Part shown: positions 20,601 to 30,850 of the stretch, piece by piece | Layout: every line of letters begins with the position of its first letter | How positions within the stretch are numbered: position 1 is the first letter of the stretch | NCBI GenBank assembly: GCA_029449235.1 | Contig: JANATG010000021.1 | Coordinates: 599,501-663,500, forward strand | Origin: Linnemannia schmuckeri | Lineage: Eukaryota > Mortierellomycota > Mortierellomycetes > Mortierellales > Mortierellaceae | Length of the DNA: 64,000 nt | Direction of reading: 5' to 3' | The notes under the pieces: model-generated | Told to the model about the DNA's origin: nothing | What the model saw: the letters and a program-made list of their open reading frames with translations, nothing else | The model's database searches: none | Made by a program: the position numbers and the translations under genes

Positions 20601-21519
20601 CGTCCAGCTGCTGAGTTGACACACTGCATTGGTAGGTCTGGTTACTCCACCATTTCCCAAGTGTACAGAAAGGTATATAGCCTACTTCCACCAGTTGCTA
20701 CCTTACAGAACGAGGTGGCACAAACCATGTACATGAAGCTGCAAGCCCAGATCGAGGCTGCCTGGCCTCGGGATGATATCTCGGATGGGATGCTGCTCTC
20801 TATGTACTTCAATCCAGGCTGTACAGGAGACGAGCTCTGGGATCGAGTTAATGCCCATCAAGTTTCGGAGCACGCTGCGGAAGATGCCGCCGAAGCTGCC
20901 GAAGCCACCAAAGCCGCTGTCAAAGCCGCCGAAACCACAGCACAGAGCGTTGAACAAGATCCCGCCAGAGGTCCTCTCTACGGTCGAGCCCAAGCCCGTG
21001 TCCCCTCAAGCTTCAGATCAAGTTGATCCTTCCGATCCGTTTTAAGATTACACCTCAGATCAATCTTCAAGCCTTGACCTTCTTCCAGCCCAACTGCCCT
21101 ACAAGAGAACGCGGCCAGCACCCACCAACCGATTGAGAGCTGAAACTCTTGTTTATAGAGCAATCATTCAACGACAATTGGATCTGGCGATTGAGAAGCG
21201 GAAGAGCGATCTTGCCGACAACACCTTTAATCCAATTGGCGACGCTAGCGAGGAGGCCGTGCTACGTCCTGCTCAGGTGAATGCAGAGTATTGTGTGCTT
21301 GCGTACAAGTCGCTGCTTTTAAACAAGACACGCAATGTTGCTTATTTTGACGATCCACTTGCATTTTGGCGGATGATGAAGGACGAGGATAACTTCGCCA
21401 GCATTTCCTACATTGCACGAATGTATCTCACGATTCAGGCAACATCCTCTGAATCAGAGAGACTTTTAGCAAGGCGGGATGGTGTATACGGCGAGACGGT
21501 CCCAACTCTTTGGCAATAA
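17666..21519 (+). pseudogene. hAT-family transposase gene, decayed (palindrome spacer)
   Basis: Coding pieces in order: an acidic N-terminus (MAIFDDDDSD..), a Tyr/Asn/Gln-rich part with repeated YNQ, a BED-like Cys/His region (FCYRKIG..GHHPQASHGN), LMRLVAVEGVPFS and ITADGWTS around the first catalytic Asp, GMTSDQGSNIKKSL with the second, WIPCTSHLLQG, VSANVTRWNS, and the C-terminal dimerisation block FDDPLAFWRMM..ATSSESERLLA. Introns are likely at 17870-17953 and 19747-19867. Lesions: a TGA at 19623-19625, and frame breaks near 18290, 18825, 20385 (in a T run) and 21030. Such enzymes excise and reinsert hAT elements with 8-bp duplications; this copy is dead. I could not find terminal inverted repeats. 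Confidence 0.85.
20215..20360 (+). repeat. ~24-bp imperfect tandem repeats inside the hAT gene
   Basis: Repeats of the CCTCCTGTCAACGG type encode Pro-Pro-Val-Asn-Gly-like octapeptides (PPVNGALP, PPANGVPP) between the catalytic region and the VTRWNS block. Likely an expanded linker. Confidence 0.6.
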
Positions 21520-21797
21520 CTTTGTAACGTCATTTTCTTTAACAGTTTAGAAAAAACACTTTGCCAAGCTTACAACACCTAAAATGAACGACCGATCATC
21601 CTATATGAAAAAGATGCTTGGTTGGGGTGGATGAAAAGAGCAATGAACAACCGCAACTTTTCAAAACAAGCAGCGACCTGGTTTGTGCTTCTCTTGGTAG
21701 AAAAAAACGATGGCACTTGCGCCTCGCGTGAAGAAGATGGTAATCCACAAGTGCAAAGAATGAGGAGATTGTTAGTTATATTTGAAAGAAAAAAATA
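21520..21797. other. No feature recognised (hAT 3' flank to right arm)
   Basis: AT-rich sequence after the transposase stop. I see no inverted-repeat terminus matching the 5' side of the hAT gene. Confidence 0.5.
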
Positions 21798-21950
21798 GAA
21801 AAGAGAGAGAAGGGGAAAGGCGTAAGAAAGAAAGAAGGGAAAGGTAGAAGGAAGGGTGACGAGGAAGAGGATAGAGAACAGAGAAGAAAAGAGCGAAGAT
21901 GCCATGGTGGCTGTTACTTGTATTCAGGGTGTCATTTCCTTAATTCTTCC

Positions 21951-22141
21951 TACCGACCTGCGGGAGGCAGAATACCGCTCGGTATGAGGTATAATACCTC
22001 TTGCGGAGAAGTAAAATACCTCTAGCGGAGAAGTAAAATACCTCTTGCAACAAGTATTCTTTACCTCTGACCTACTTCTTCTCAACAGGTATTATACCTG
22101 TGACTGCGATGAAAGATTTTACCTCTTGTTGTTCAATTGGC
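21951..22141. repeat. Short palindromic AGGTATWATACCT repeats (right copy)
   Basis: Mirror of 17150-17345. Confidence 0.65.
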
Positions 22142-22192
22142 CAAAAGGTCAAGATATTGGCACCTCCTCTCGACCAGTATATCCCACTGCGG

Positions 22193-22283
22193 CCAAGAGA
22201 TCCGTTGTTGAAAGTTGTATTTTGAATTGTTTATTCATAATATTTTTCAGACAAAGAGTTAAAAATTAGGTTGATGTTTGGTC
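22193..22283 (-). rRNA. ITS1/5.8S fragment (right copy)
   Basis: Mirror of 17008-17098; the 5.8S part again stops after 24 nt. Confidence 0.8.
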
Positions 22284-22325
22284 AATCATGAGTATTCATC
22301 ACAAAGTACCCTCACAGTACTTAGT

Positions 22326-22535
22326 CTACAAACGGATACATTCACTAAAAGTGCCATACTCGTTTCCAGCGTCCGCAGAGAAGGCGGGGATACAGCCAGT
22401 GGGACAATATAAGACGTTCCAGCCTTTGCTGCCTGTGATGGTAATGGGGTTGCACGTGGCGGCGTATGTTGTGGAAGAAACCAAGATGATTGCAACTAAA
22501 AAGAGAGTTGCGAAGAGACTGGTGCGGGTGGCCAT
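22326..22535 (-). CDS. Very small secreted protein, 69 aa (right copy)
   Basis: Identical in sequence to the gene at 16756-16965, in the opposite orientation, with the same signal peptide, four cysteines, upstream TATA and possible leader intron. Only the length of the upstream minisatellite differs (14 instead of 16 units), which would be the one way for the two copies to be expressed differently. Confidence 0.6.
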   Translation of the reverse strand: MATRTSLFATLFLVAIILVSSTTYAATCNPITITGSKGWNVLYCPTGCIPAFSADAGNEYGTFSECIRL

Positions 22536-22845
22536 AGCTGAGGTAGAATATGGATGGCTGGCTAACATGAAGAAAAGGAAGTGCTTTGGTTAGAGAGCTT
22601 TGGTGGGATTTAATGAGATATGATTGAGGGGAAAGGGCGGTCACAAAGGTACCTACCTGTAAAGGTTCTGGAAGGGATCTTGCACGTTCTGCGATAAGGA
22701 ATACACATATAAGTGGGATGCATTTATATATGTGAGGTCTCGCGGGGGTGCACTCTGCTTTCGAGGCAACCCCAAAACCAAGGGACAAGGGACAAGAGTG
22801 ACTATAACAGCCTCGGAGCTCAGAGCAGAGGACGCAGCCCAAGGG

Positions 22846-23139
22846 ACAAGGGACAGGAGACAAGAGACAAGGGACAGGAGACAAGAGACAAGGGACAGGA
22901 GACAAGAGACAAGGGACAGGAGACAAGAGACAAGGGACAGGAGACAAGAGACAAGGGACAGGAGACAAGAGACAAGGGACAGGAGACAAGAGACAAGGGA
23001 CAGGAGACAAGAGACAAGGGACAGGAGACAAGAGACAAGGGACAGGAGACAAGAGACAAGGGACAGGAGACAAGAGACAAGGGACAGGAGACAAGAGACA
23101 AGGGACAGGAGACAAGAGACAAGGGACAGGAGACAAGAG
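22846..23139. repeat. 21-bp minisatellite, 14 units (right copy)
   Basis: Same unit as in the left arm, two copies fewer (294 vs 336 bp). Confidence 0.95.
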
Positions 23140-23488
23140 ACAAGGGACAAAGGACATGGGAGACTGTAACAGCCGTGTAGTTCAGAGTAGAGGAGCCAGG
23201 GCAAGGGGACAGAGGATAACGGTTCAAGGTGTCTCAAGGAATGTATACTATGTTAAGAACTAAACTTAGAGAGGGAAGCTATTATCTTATATAATAAATG
23301 GTGTAGCAGTGTATGTCAACTAAGAGAGAGGGAGAGAGTGCGTGTGGTCGATTTTGCAACTCAAAGATAAGTGGAGGGAAGTTACGAGGGATTTGTTTGA
23401 CACTTGGATGTGCGCAACAGCCAGTATGAACAGGATGGAAGTGAGGCAACAAACCTTTGCCCTATGCTAAGAACAGAAAGAAGGGGGT

Positions 23489-23779
23489 ATATGGCCCAGG
23501 CAAAATAGAACGATCTAGAGCAGGGACAGAGACAACAGACTACAGGGGAGGGACAGGGACACAGACTGGGACAGAGACAATGGTCTCAAGGGGAGGGACA
23601 GAGAAAAAGATCATAGGGAAGGAACACAGCGATATAGACTGAAGGAGAGACAGGGACACAGACTGGGGCAGAGACAATGGTTTCAAGGGGAGGGACAGAA
23701 AAAAATATCTCAGGGGAGGGGAGGGTCAATACAATAGACTCAAGAGGAGCAACAGAAAAAAAAAACGTCTGGGGGGAAG
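23489..23779. repeat. Degenerate ~97-bp repeats (right copy)
   Basis: Mirror of 15470-15760. Confidence 0.65.
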
Positions 23780-23788
23780 GCGCATCGC

Positions 23789-24379
23789 GTTTTTTTTTTG
23801 TGTCAACGAGAAGATTTTATTGTGGCTTGTCAGCCCTTCAACGAGTTACACTGTGCTTTGGTCTTGGACATTCACGGAGGATGTTGTGAATAGTAGCGGT
23901 GCTCGATTGCGTGTGTTGGTGCAAAACGAGAATGGTGTTGGCCGTTGAGATGCCGATAAGACAGCAGGCCAGCAATTGGGGAATAGTGATGTTGGATCGG
24001 GCTTTGATTTCGAGGGTAGGAGGTCGGAAGAATAGGACCTTGGCAAGGTCGTCGTCAGACCAGTGTTTTGGAGGTGTATTTCTGAAAGATGGATAGCCAA
24101 GAAGGTTATTTAGGCGTGCGTTGGAAGATGTGGTGCAATTGATCCTCGCATTGTTCTCTGCACCCAGCCATGTTGCATTTGGGTTCTTGCTTTCAGACCA
24201 TATGGCGTAGAGATCCACAGGGGAACTAATCCCATTTGAATCTCCGCCATATGGTTCTGGCCCGGTGCGGTATCTTGACGCTCCAGGGCCGGCGCCCCTG
24301 TTCGAAGTTCCCGCTTCTGGTTGTGTCGATCAGTTGGGGTCTGGTGAAGAGTCCTATGGTCCCTGTCTCAGAAAAGTCC
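23789..24379 (-). mobile_element. LINE 3' end relic (right copy)
   Basis: Mirror of 14870-15460, with the same stops and frame change, so the insertion and its decay are older than the arm duplication or have been homogenised. Confidence 0.8.
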
Positions 24380-25829
24380 TGAGTTGTTTAGTCGTAGCCG
24401 ATTACCCAGCATAAGTGCCATAACCTGGAGAGGATGAGGGATTTGACAATGATAGCACGAGCAAGGACTGATGAGTTACGGGGAGAGTGCATGGCAGTGA
24501 TGGACTGCTGGGAGGAATTGAGCATGCTCTCTCTCTTTTTTTAGATGCATGAGTCAAGGGTAGTATAATGACGGTCGGTGCGCTTTGATCATTATTGCTG
24601 TTTTTGTTTTTCTTTTGCTTGCTGACTGAATTGACACAGGTAGACGAAAGGGTAAGGGCAAGAGTAAGGGCAAGAGTAAGGGCAAGAGTTCTCGCGCTAG
24701 AGCTACACGTTCCTGTGCTCGAGCCGCGTAAACACACCTACCCTACCCTTCCTACCAATTTTTTGTCTGCGACCCTTCTTAACACTCCCCTTCCTTTATT
24801 TTTTTCTCATTTTTTGTTGGCAATTTGTGCCTCTAGTTAACTGACCTTTCCACTACAGCAACATTCTCGAACTTAAACCCAATATGAATTCGCTTAGTTT
24901 GTGGTGCCTGTCAAACCACCACTATCAAGCCACGGCCATACACAACTAGATCCACCGCATCCCGCCCGACCAGCGCAGTTAAACAGTCGATGGTACAGTC
25001 AGGGCTATGGTGGAGGACCACATGAGAATACTATGTGCTATTGTTTTTTCTTTTTTCTTTTTTCTTTTGACGCCCTCATCCTCACCATTATCACTATTGT
25101 GGTATAGAGAAGCATTCAGATCCCAGACTATTGTCAAGTTGCTCGGCATAGCCGAACCTATCGGTTTCTGTTGCTTCCTTTCCTTTTGAATAGTTTGGAT
25201 TAAACTGGGCATGCAGGCAGAAATGAGGGGATATGGCGCCGAGAAAAAAGAGAAACAAAACTTTTTCGACGCGATACCTACCATCGCAGAAACAGACTAA
25301 TCGCAGCGATATTGTGAAAGGATGCCTTGGCCTGTGACGGCCTGCTGCTTTTTGAACCTTCAATGTCCAGCCCATTCAATTCTTACTTTAGCAGGATATC
25401 TAGAGCGGTACTTTTTTTCATTCACATACACCAATTATCGGAGCAAAATATCTTGTCGATTCATCCCAAATGTAATGCAAGAGTCGACAGTTGGTGGAAA
25501 AAACGCCCTCCATCGTAAAAATGGTCTAACCAGCTGCCGACATAGCCCAATTCCATTGAATTTCGTTTGGCGCACTGCCCAACCTTAATTTGTTTGATTT
25601 CGAAGTATCGCGCGCATATCCTGGCTATCTAGGCATGAGCGCAACAGACATGTACCCGATACCCGAGTACATTGGTACTTGACCATAATACTGCCCTGAA
25701 CCATTTTTTAAATGTCATCACTTCAACTCTAGGAAGGCCATCCCGATCCATTTTTTTGTTTTTGCCTCACTATTTTCCTTGAACAACTCGCATACCTTCA
25801 AGACAAGACATGCACCATAGTCACAGAAA
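24380..25829. other. No gene supported (mirror of 13420-14869)
   Basis: Same content as the left arm, including the threefold AAGGGCAAGAGT unit near 24650-24691. Confidence 0.35.
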
Positions 25830-25875
25830 GCGAGCGTGTAAGTATTGTCATTGATCTTTACCCAGGAGGAACTCG

Positions 25876-25885
25876 TATAAAAAGG
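25876..25885 (+). promoter_or_regulatory. TATA box of the secreted-protein gene (right copy)
   Basis: TATAAAAAGG, 87 bp upstream of the ATG at 25972. Confidence 0.6.
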
Positions 25886-25971
25886 TTGCCCATCTCACAT
25901 CCCAGCATTGACTTTACGCAACACTTTCCTGTACCGCACACCACATCCTACCACCAACTCACTTCTCCAAA

Positions 25972-26472
25972 ATGGTCAAGCTCATTTCCGTCGCCGCCAT
26001 CGCCCTCCCCACTATCATCAGCGCAGTCCAAGCTGGCTACATTCTCAGCTCCGGACAGTTGACCGGCACGCACACTGTCCCTAACGTCAACTGCGCTCAG
26101 ACGGTCGTCTACACCAAGGCCAAGAACACGCTCAAGGCGGGCCAGGTTTTCTGCTCCTACCTTAAGAACGTCGACATGACTCTCTGCCAGTGCCACCAAG
26201 CCGACGTTACCGCCCACAGCCTGGACGGATACACTCTTGACATCTTGAGCAACATCGAGACCCTCGGCGTCTGCTCCAACAAGAACGGTGGTGTCAGCTA
26301 TGCCAACGATGGAACCTGGATCAACGGTTTCTATTCGGGCACCAACTTTATGAGCGCTGCTGGTTTCTCCAGAGGCAAGGTCTCTTCCAACGCATGCAAG
26401 CCTGTTGGCTGCTCGAGCGCTTCCCAGGGCTTGTCGTGGCGTCACCTTAGCGGTGTTTCCCAGACCTGCTAA
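25972..26472 (+). CDS. Small secreted cysteine-containing protein, 166 aa (right copy)
   Basis: Identical to the gene at 12777-13277. Signal peptide, cysteine pattern, TATA box and the 3' flank with TAATAAAA shortly after the stop (possible polyadenylation region) are all preserved, so both copies could be expressed and give a double dose. Confidence 0.8.
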   Translation: MVKLISVAAIALPTIISAVQAGYILSSGQLTGTHTVPNVNCAQTVVYTKAKNTLKAGQVFCSYLKNVDMTLCQCHQADVTAHSLDGYTLDILSNIETLGVCSNKNGGVSYANDGTWINGFYSGTNFMSAAGFSRGKVSSNACKPVGCSSASQGLSWRHLSGVSQTC

Positions 26473-27326
26473 GAAATTTTTTTTCTTTCCGCTAGAAGCG
26501 TAGAATAATAAAAAAATCGGCGTCGTTGGACATTGGCCATGCCAAGTCGTTCATAGCGACACTGCCTTTTTTTTGTTGATCCTTGGATGCCAGTCCTCCC
26601 CTCCCCTTGTTATTAGATCCTGCTGAGGAAGTAGGAATTTGAAAGGATGTGGTTTAGTGTTTTTTTTTTTTTTTTTTTTTTTTTTTGTATGTGGACCTAA
26701 AGTGGCACTACGAAACCATTGTGAGCGCTCGCTCATTTTAAATTTAAGCCGCAGGATCTGCAAAATTTCTAACAAACCAGCCTACTAACCAAAAGAGGGA
26801 GAGGGGGGGGGAGATTGAGATGGACATCCAGGCGTGTCGAGAACGGTTCAAACAACGAGTAAGAGTGGGTGGTGATAGAAGGTGTGAGTGACAAAGAAAA
26901 GGGTGTGCTGGAGAGAGAGAGAGAGAGAGAGAGGATTGCGTATGTGAAGAAAGAATGGAGTTGTTTGGCAAACAAGAGGAACAGTAAAGGAACAAAGAAA
27001 AAAGCGATGGAGAGAATAAAGGAAAACAAAAAGAGGGGAATGAGGGAAGAGAAGGATGGCAAGAAGTGTGGCAGTGAGGAAAAGCGCGTAAGTATAGATG
27101 CAAACTGGTGATGAAACGGGTGTGGGAGTTTGGACGATAGATGTGGATGTGTTGAACAAGGGCGTGGTGACAAAAAAGAGCGTGTAGCAGTGCCGTCATC
27201 ATATTGTTATTTCCACGCCATATAGGCAGTTAAGGACTGCTTGGCCACCACTGCCACGTTTTTTCTTTGTTGTCTCCCTTTGTTTCTCACTACTTTCTTT
27301 ATCACTCTCGCAAGTTACATACAGCC
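26473..27326. other. Low-complexity stretch (mirror of 11927-12776)
   Basis: Contains the poly-T run near 26660-26688 and a (GA)n run near 26913-26933. No gene. Confidence 0.7.
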
Positions 27327-27689
27327 ATGATTTACAAGGTTGCATTCTTCCACAGTTCTACAATAGATCAGCTGAAAGATTCTGTTGTTCAGCAGGATTG
27401 GTTTGAGTCAGAGGTGGAGTTTATATCCATGAATTCCACTGTAGAAAAATACAGGAAACATGTTGTATCGAACAAATACTACAAAGTGTTTATAGTATAC
27501 GATGGCATGACACCCGATGAACAACCGTATGTTAGAATGTACAATTCTGAGATAGGTGTAATAAGTTACATGGGTTCATGTTCATCCATCGTCATGGGAG
27601 ATATGTTGGCATGTTCCACACTTGCCGGTTTATACGGAGAACTGTTGGATTGTTACAGGGAGGATACTCCTTGTATCTGCAATTACTGA
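27327..27689 (+). CDS. Orphan protein, 120 aa (right copy)
   Basis: Identical to 11559-11921. The ATG at 27327 (context CAGCCATGATT) is preferred; upstream in-frame sequence back to 27267 has no ATG. Confidence 0.4.
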   Translation: MIYKVAFFHSSTIDQLKDSVVQQDWFESEVEFISMNSTVEKYRKHVVSNKYYKVFIVYDGMTPDEQPYVRMYNSEIGVISYMGSCSSIVMGDMLACSTLAGLYGELLDCYREDTPCICNY

Positions 27690-28121
27690 GGTAGGTTTTT
27701 CATGAGGTTTCTTTAAAAAAACCCTTTATCACTCTCTCCTCTTTGCCACCATTCCCATACCTTCGTCACCCCTACCACCACCCAGCGCCTCTTCATCGCC
27801 TTTGCCATCACTTGATTCCTTTTCTTTGTCACTCCCACGCCCTTCCTTTTCCACCCTTCCCACATCTCTTTGCTGTGCCACACTCCCCCGTCTTTTCTTA
27901 TCGTCTTTCCCCTTTTTTTCCTTGTTTTTTCTCGCCTCCATTAATTTTGCCACCGCTCCCACGCCCTTTCTTACCTATTTCTTTGCTACCATTCCCCTTC
28001 TCTTCATTACATTGATCACCACATTCTTTCATCTCTCACGTTCTTTTTTCTTCTTTACGCTCTTTATTACTCGACAACCTTCTCTCTTTCACCTTCAGTC
28101 TATTCAATGCTTCGCAGCACC

Positions 28122-28932
28122 ATGATCGACAACCACTTGACCCTTTTCTGTCTTGTTGATAGAGAAGCTACCTCCAACGCGTTCCCTGTCGAGATGGAGT
28201 CCTCCCAGACAATCGGTGACCTCAAAAAGCTCATTAAGACCGAGATCCCTGACACGTTCAACGGCGTTGATGCCAAGGATCTCACCCTCTGGAGTGTCTC
28301 CATTCCAGACGGCGATAACGACGACGAGATCCCCATCGTGCTTGGCAATGTCAATAACAAGGACAAGAAGAAACTCAGAGCGACGCGTGGCCTGTTGGAG
28401 GTCTTTCCCGACAAGCCGCTCAAAAACACCATTCATGTCATCGTTCAGCGCCCTCCCCAAGGTAATGCACAATGCACACACGCGTTTATTGCTTTTTGTG
28501 GCTTGCTGTTTGCATCGTCGACTCTTGCTCATGCACTAACCTGAAGCACTCATCCATTTGCACCAACATAGTCCATGCACCTGTCCCTTCCCGAGTCTTG
28601 ACTCCCCTCCCTGGCTCTCTTTCGGATGGTTCTCGTCCTAGCACCCCTCTCTCTGGTAAGTGCAATTGCTTTATGCGCGTTACGTTTGCATCCCGTTGTG
28701 GTTCAAGTGTCTCATACCCTGCCCTCTTTTCACATAACTAGGCGACCTCCATGCTGATATCAAAAAGATCACGGACAGGTTCTTTGCACCAGGATCAAAC
28801 ATTGCCAAATTTCTCGACGCGTTTGTGAAGGGCGAAGGGGCGCTACCTAAAACTTCAGGACCCATTCGTGGTTTACCAAGAGCATGGCGTCGTGGGTTCG
28901 GAAAACCTCCAGAAACCTTGTCCTTTATTTAG
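28122..28932 (+). pseudogene. Crinkler (CRN) effector header, truncated (right copy)
   Basis: Exons 28122-28461, 28572-28655 and 28742-28932, mirror of the left copy, with donors GTAATG and GTAAGT and acceptors CATAG and ACTAG. The same frame loss after PPET is present. A 204-aa header without effector body could still be made and might act as a decoy or have no function; I regard it as a fragment. Confidence 0.75.
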
Positions 28933-29611
28933 ACGTGAAGGTGGATCCTGTTCCAGCTGGTATGGGTAGGTTACAAGGAGTTGCCTGAAGCGACAGATCA
29001 TGTCGGCCAGCGACTATGACACTGGTCTTTACTTCGCTCGTTGGAATGTGCTGAAAACCCAATCATTTCCTCGCCCTACGCCTCTGCTCCAATCCCAGGG
29101 CATCTTGTGTACTGGAAGCCTGCCCAGAGCTCTTTCTCTCCGTTTATGGCCTAATCATGAGTAACTTCCGTTGACCCAAGATGGGTGCAGGAGCCAAGGA
29201 CCTTTAAATATCGATGGAGCTGCGACCTGTACCTCTTAACAGGATGTACATGGAGAGGCGAAACTCGTCCCCCGAATCCCATCTAAAAATCATATTAGAG
29301 CCATCCTCAGTCCCAACATGTATGTTCATTTAACTCAGTTTAGAGATCCTAACTGACTGTTGCCTGCATGTTTTGGCTGCAATGCAGCACCCTGATAATG
29401 ACATAACTACGTATGTGTCAGTTAGAGATACTACAAGGAAGGTCAGGAGCTATTAAGCAAGCCCTTTTCCAGGTTGCAGTGTTCTCTGTTAAAGCTAAAT
29501 TTCGGTTTCACTGTGCTTGACCAATAAATCAATCGTCCACCGAAATATCAACTTTTCTTCTTGCCTTTTCACCAACCTTGCCCCCGCTGCTTTTCCTCTT
29601 CATTATTGAAC
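28933..29611. other. No gene recognised (mirror of 9637-10315)
   Basis: The first ~70 bp encode, out of frame, a short continuation resembling the CRN stretch after the header. Confidence 0.5.
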
Positions 29612-30727
29612 ATGAACAACAACGGCCGCATCCAATGGAAGGACCCACGCTGCATTAACACATACAGCACAGGTGTGACATGCATCGACACTACCTAGCA
29701 AAACACACTGAAACGAGATTCCCCTGCCGTTTTCCTGGTTGCGAAAGACACTTCAACTTTTACAACAACCGCGTCAAGCATGAGCGAAAGCATCAGCTAT
29801 ATCACTGCCACGGTACAAAGAACAATCTTGTAAACAGGTCATCCAAGGGGCACAAAACTGGATAGTTCACCAGAAAATCCATCATCCACATCCTTGCCCG
29901 GACCCAGACTGCGACAAAGGTTGCACCATGCGGAAGTCACTCCTTAAACACCTGAGGAATGCCCACGCAAGCAACAACCAGTCTCGGTCCAGCTTTGAAC
30001 TTCCATCGACGCCGATCCCAACTGTCCCATCACCTGAGCCCATTGTCGGCCATGAGACGAAGCTACCAATCCCAAATGGTAAAAAAAAGGTGGCATCTTT
30101 TTGTTTTTCGGTCAACCTCAGCTACTGACCTCGTTCGTTTAATAGAGTTCAAGGTGCCAGCTGTGTACAAGAGAAACAGGGTTCAGAGGATAGGGCCGAC
30201 AACAAAGCAGTAAGAGTTCATTTACAAACCAGGAACGACGCCTCTGAAGAAGGATGTAAGAATATCAAACAGTCAGTTGTGTCGTCTTCAATTCACCAAA
30301 TACACTTGATGTAAAGGATACCTCAGTCTAACCATATCTGAGTATAATACTATTGACACAGGACAAGGGACGCACTCCTCATCCTGAGTACTGGCTTGAT
30401 GGTAGAAAGCTCTCGCGAGGCGAAAAAGCAGGCTTTGATCTACTCTCCAAATTTAACTTTTTCGTGTCGTCCACATTCCATGGAAAGAGTTGCGAAGTCT
30501 GCCGGTCTGAATTAGGACACTGGCGTATAGGATTGAAAGAGAGGGAGTCCTGCCTGAACGTCCAATCCTATGGCGACATTTGCCTTCGATGTTACAGTAA
30601 ACGGAGAAATGAAGAGGTATATTATTGGACAGCGATGCCGAATAACATGACGGCTAAAGCCTATTATTCGACACCGCCAGGGACACTAACGTCCCGCCCA
30701 ACTCACCCTTTTCTAGCAAGTAGATAG
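29612..30727 (+). pseudogene. C2H2 zinc-finger gene, frameshifted (right copy)
   Basis: Mirror of 8521-9636 with the same two one-base register losses (near 29670 and near 29815). A plausible 3' intron begins GTAAAAAAAAGG at 30079 and ends TTTAATAG near 30145, followed by the exon with VPAVYKRNRVQR. The last piece, 30362-30727, carries the CEVC/CLRC cysteine pairs. Confidence 0.6.
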
Positions 30728-30850
30728 AGATCAAGGGATCGCCTAGATTCCCCTTTTGTTTAGTAGTTTGTTTTCAATTTCAAATTTATTTTTTTTCGGA
30801 AGTCACGGTCACATTAAAAGAATAATACACACACAGATAGAGTTCCTGGC

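Larger units (their letters stand above)
21798..30850 (-). repeat. Right arm of giant inverted repeat (9.05 kb)
   Basis: Inverted copy of 8400-17493. It is 42 bp shorter in the minisatellite (14 units), one base shorter in the poly-T run near 26660, and two bases longer at the outer edge. All translated frames are identical to those of the left arm. Its outer edge abuts the 3' end of a chromovirus at 30850/30851, whereas the left arm abuts foldback elements. Confidence 0.97.

Noticed and set aside
8400..30850. Palindrome as a simple long-read fold-back artefact
   Set aside because: Such artefacts give arms meeting at a point with the same copy; here a 4.3-kb unique spacer, a two-unit minisatellite difference, a homopolymer difference and distinct outer flanks argue for two real copies. 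It still needs read support.
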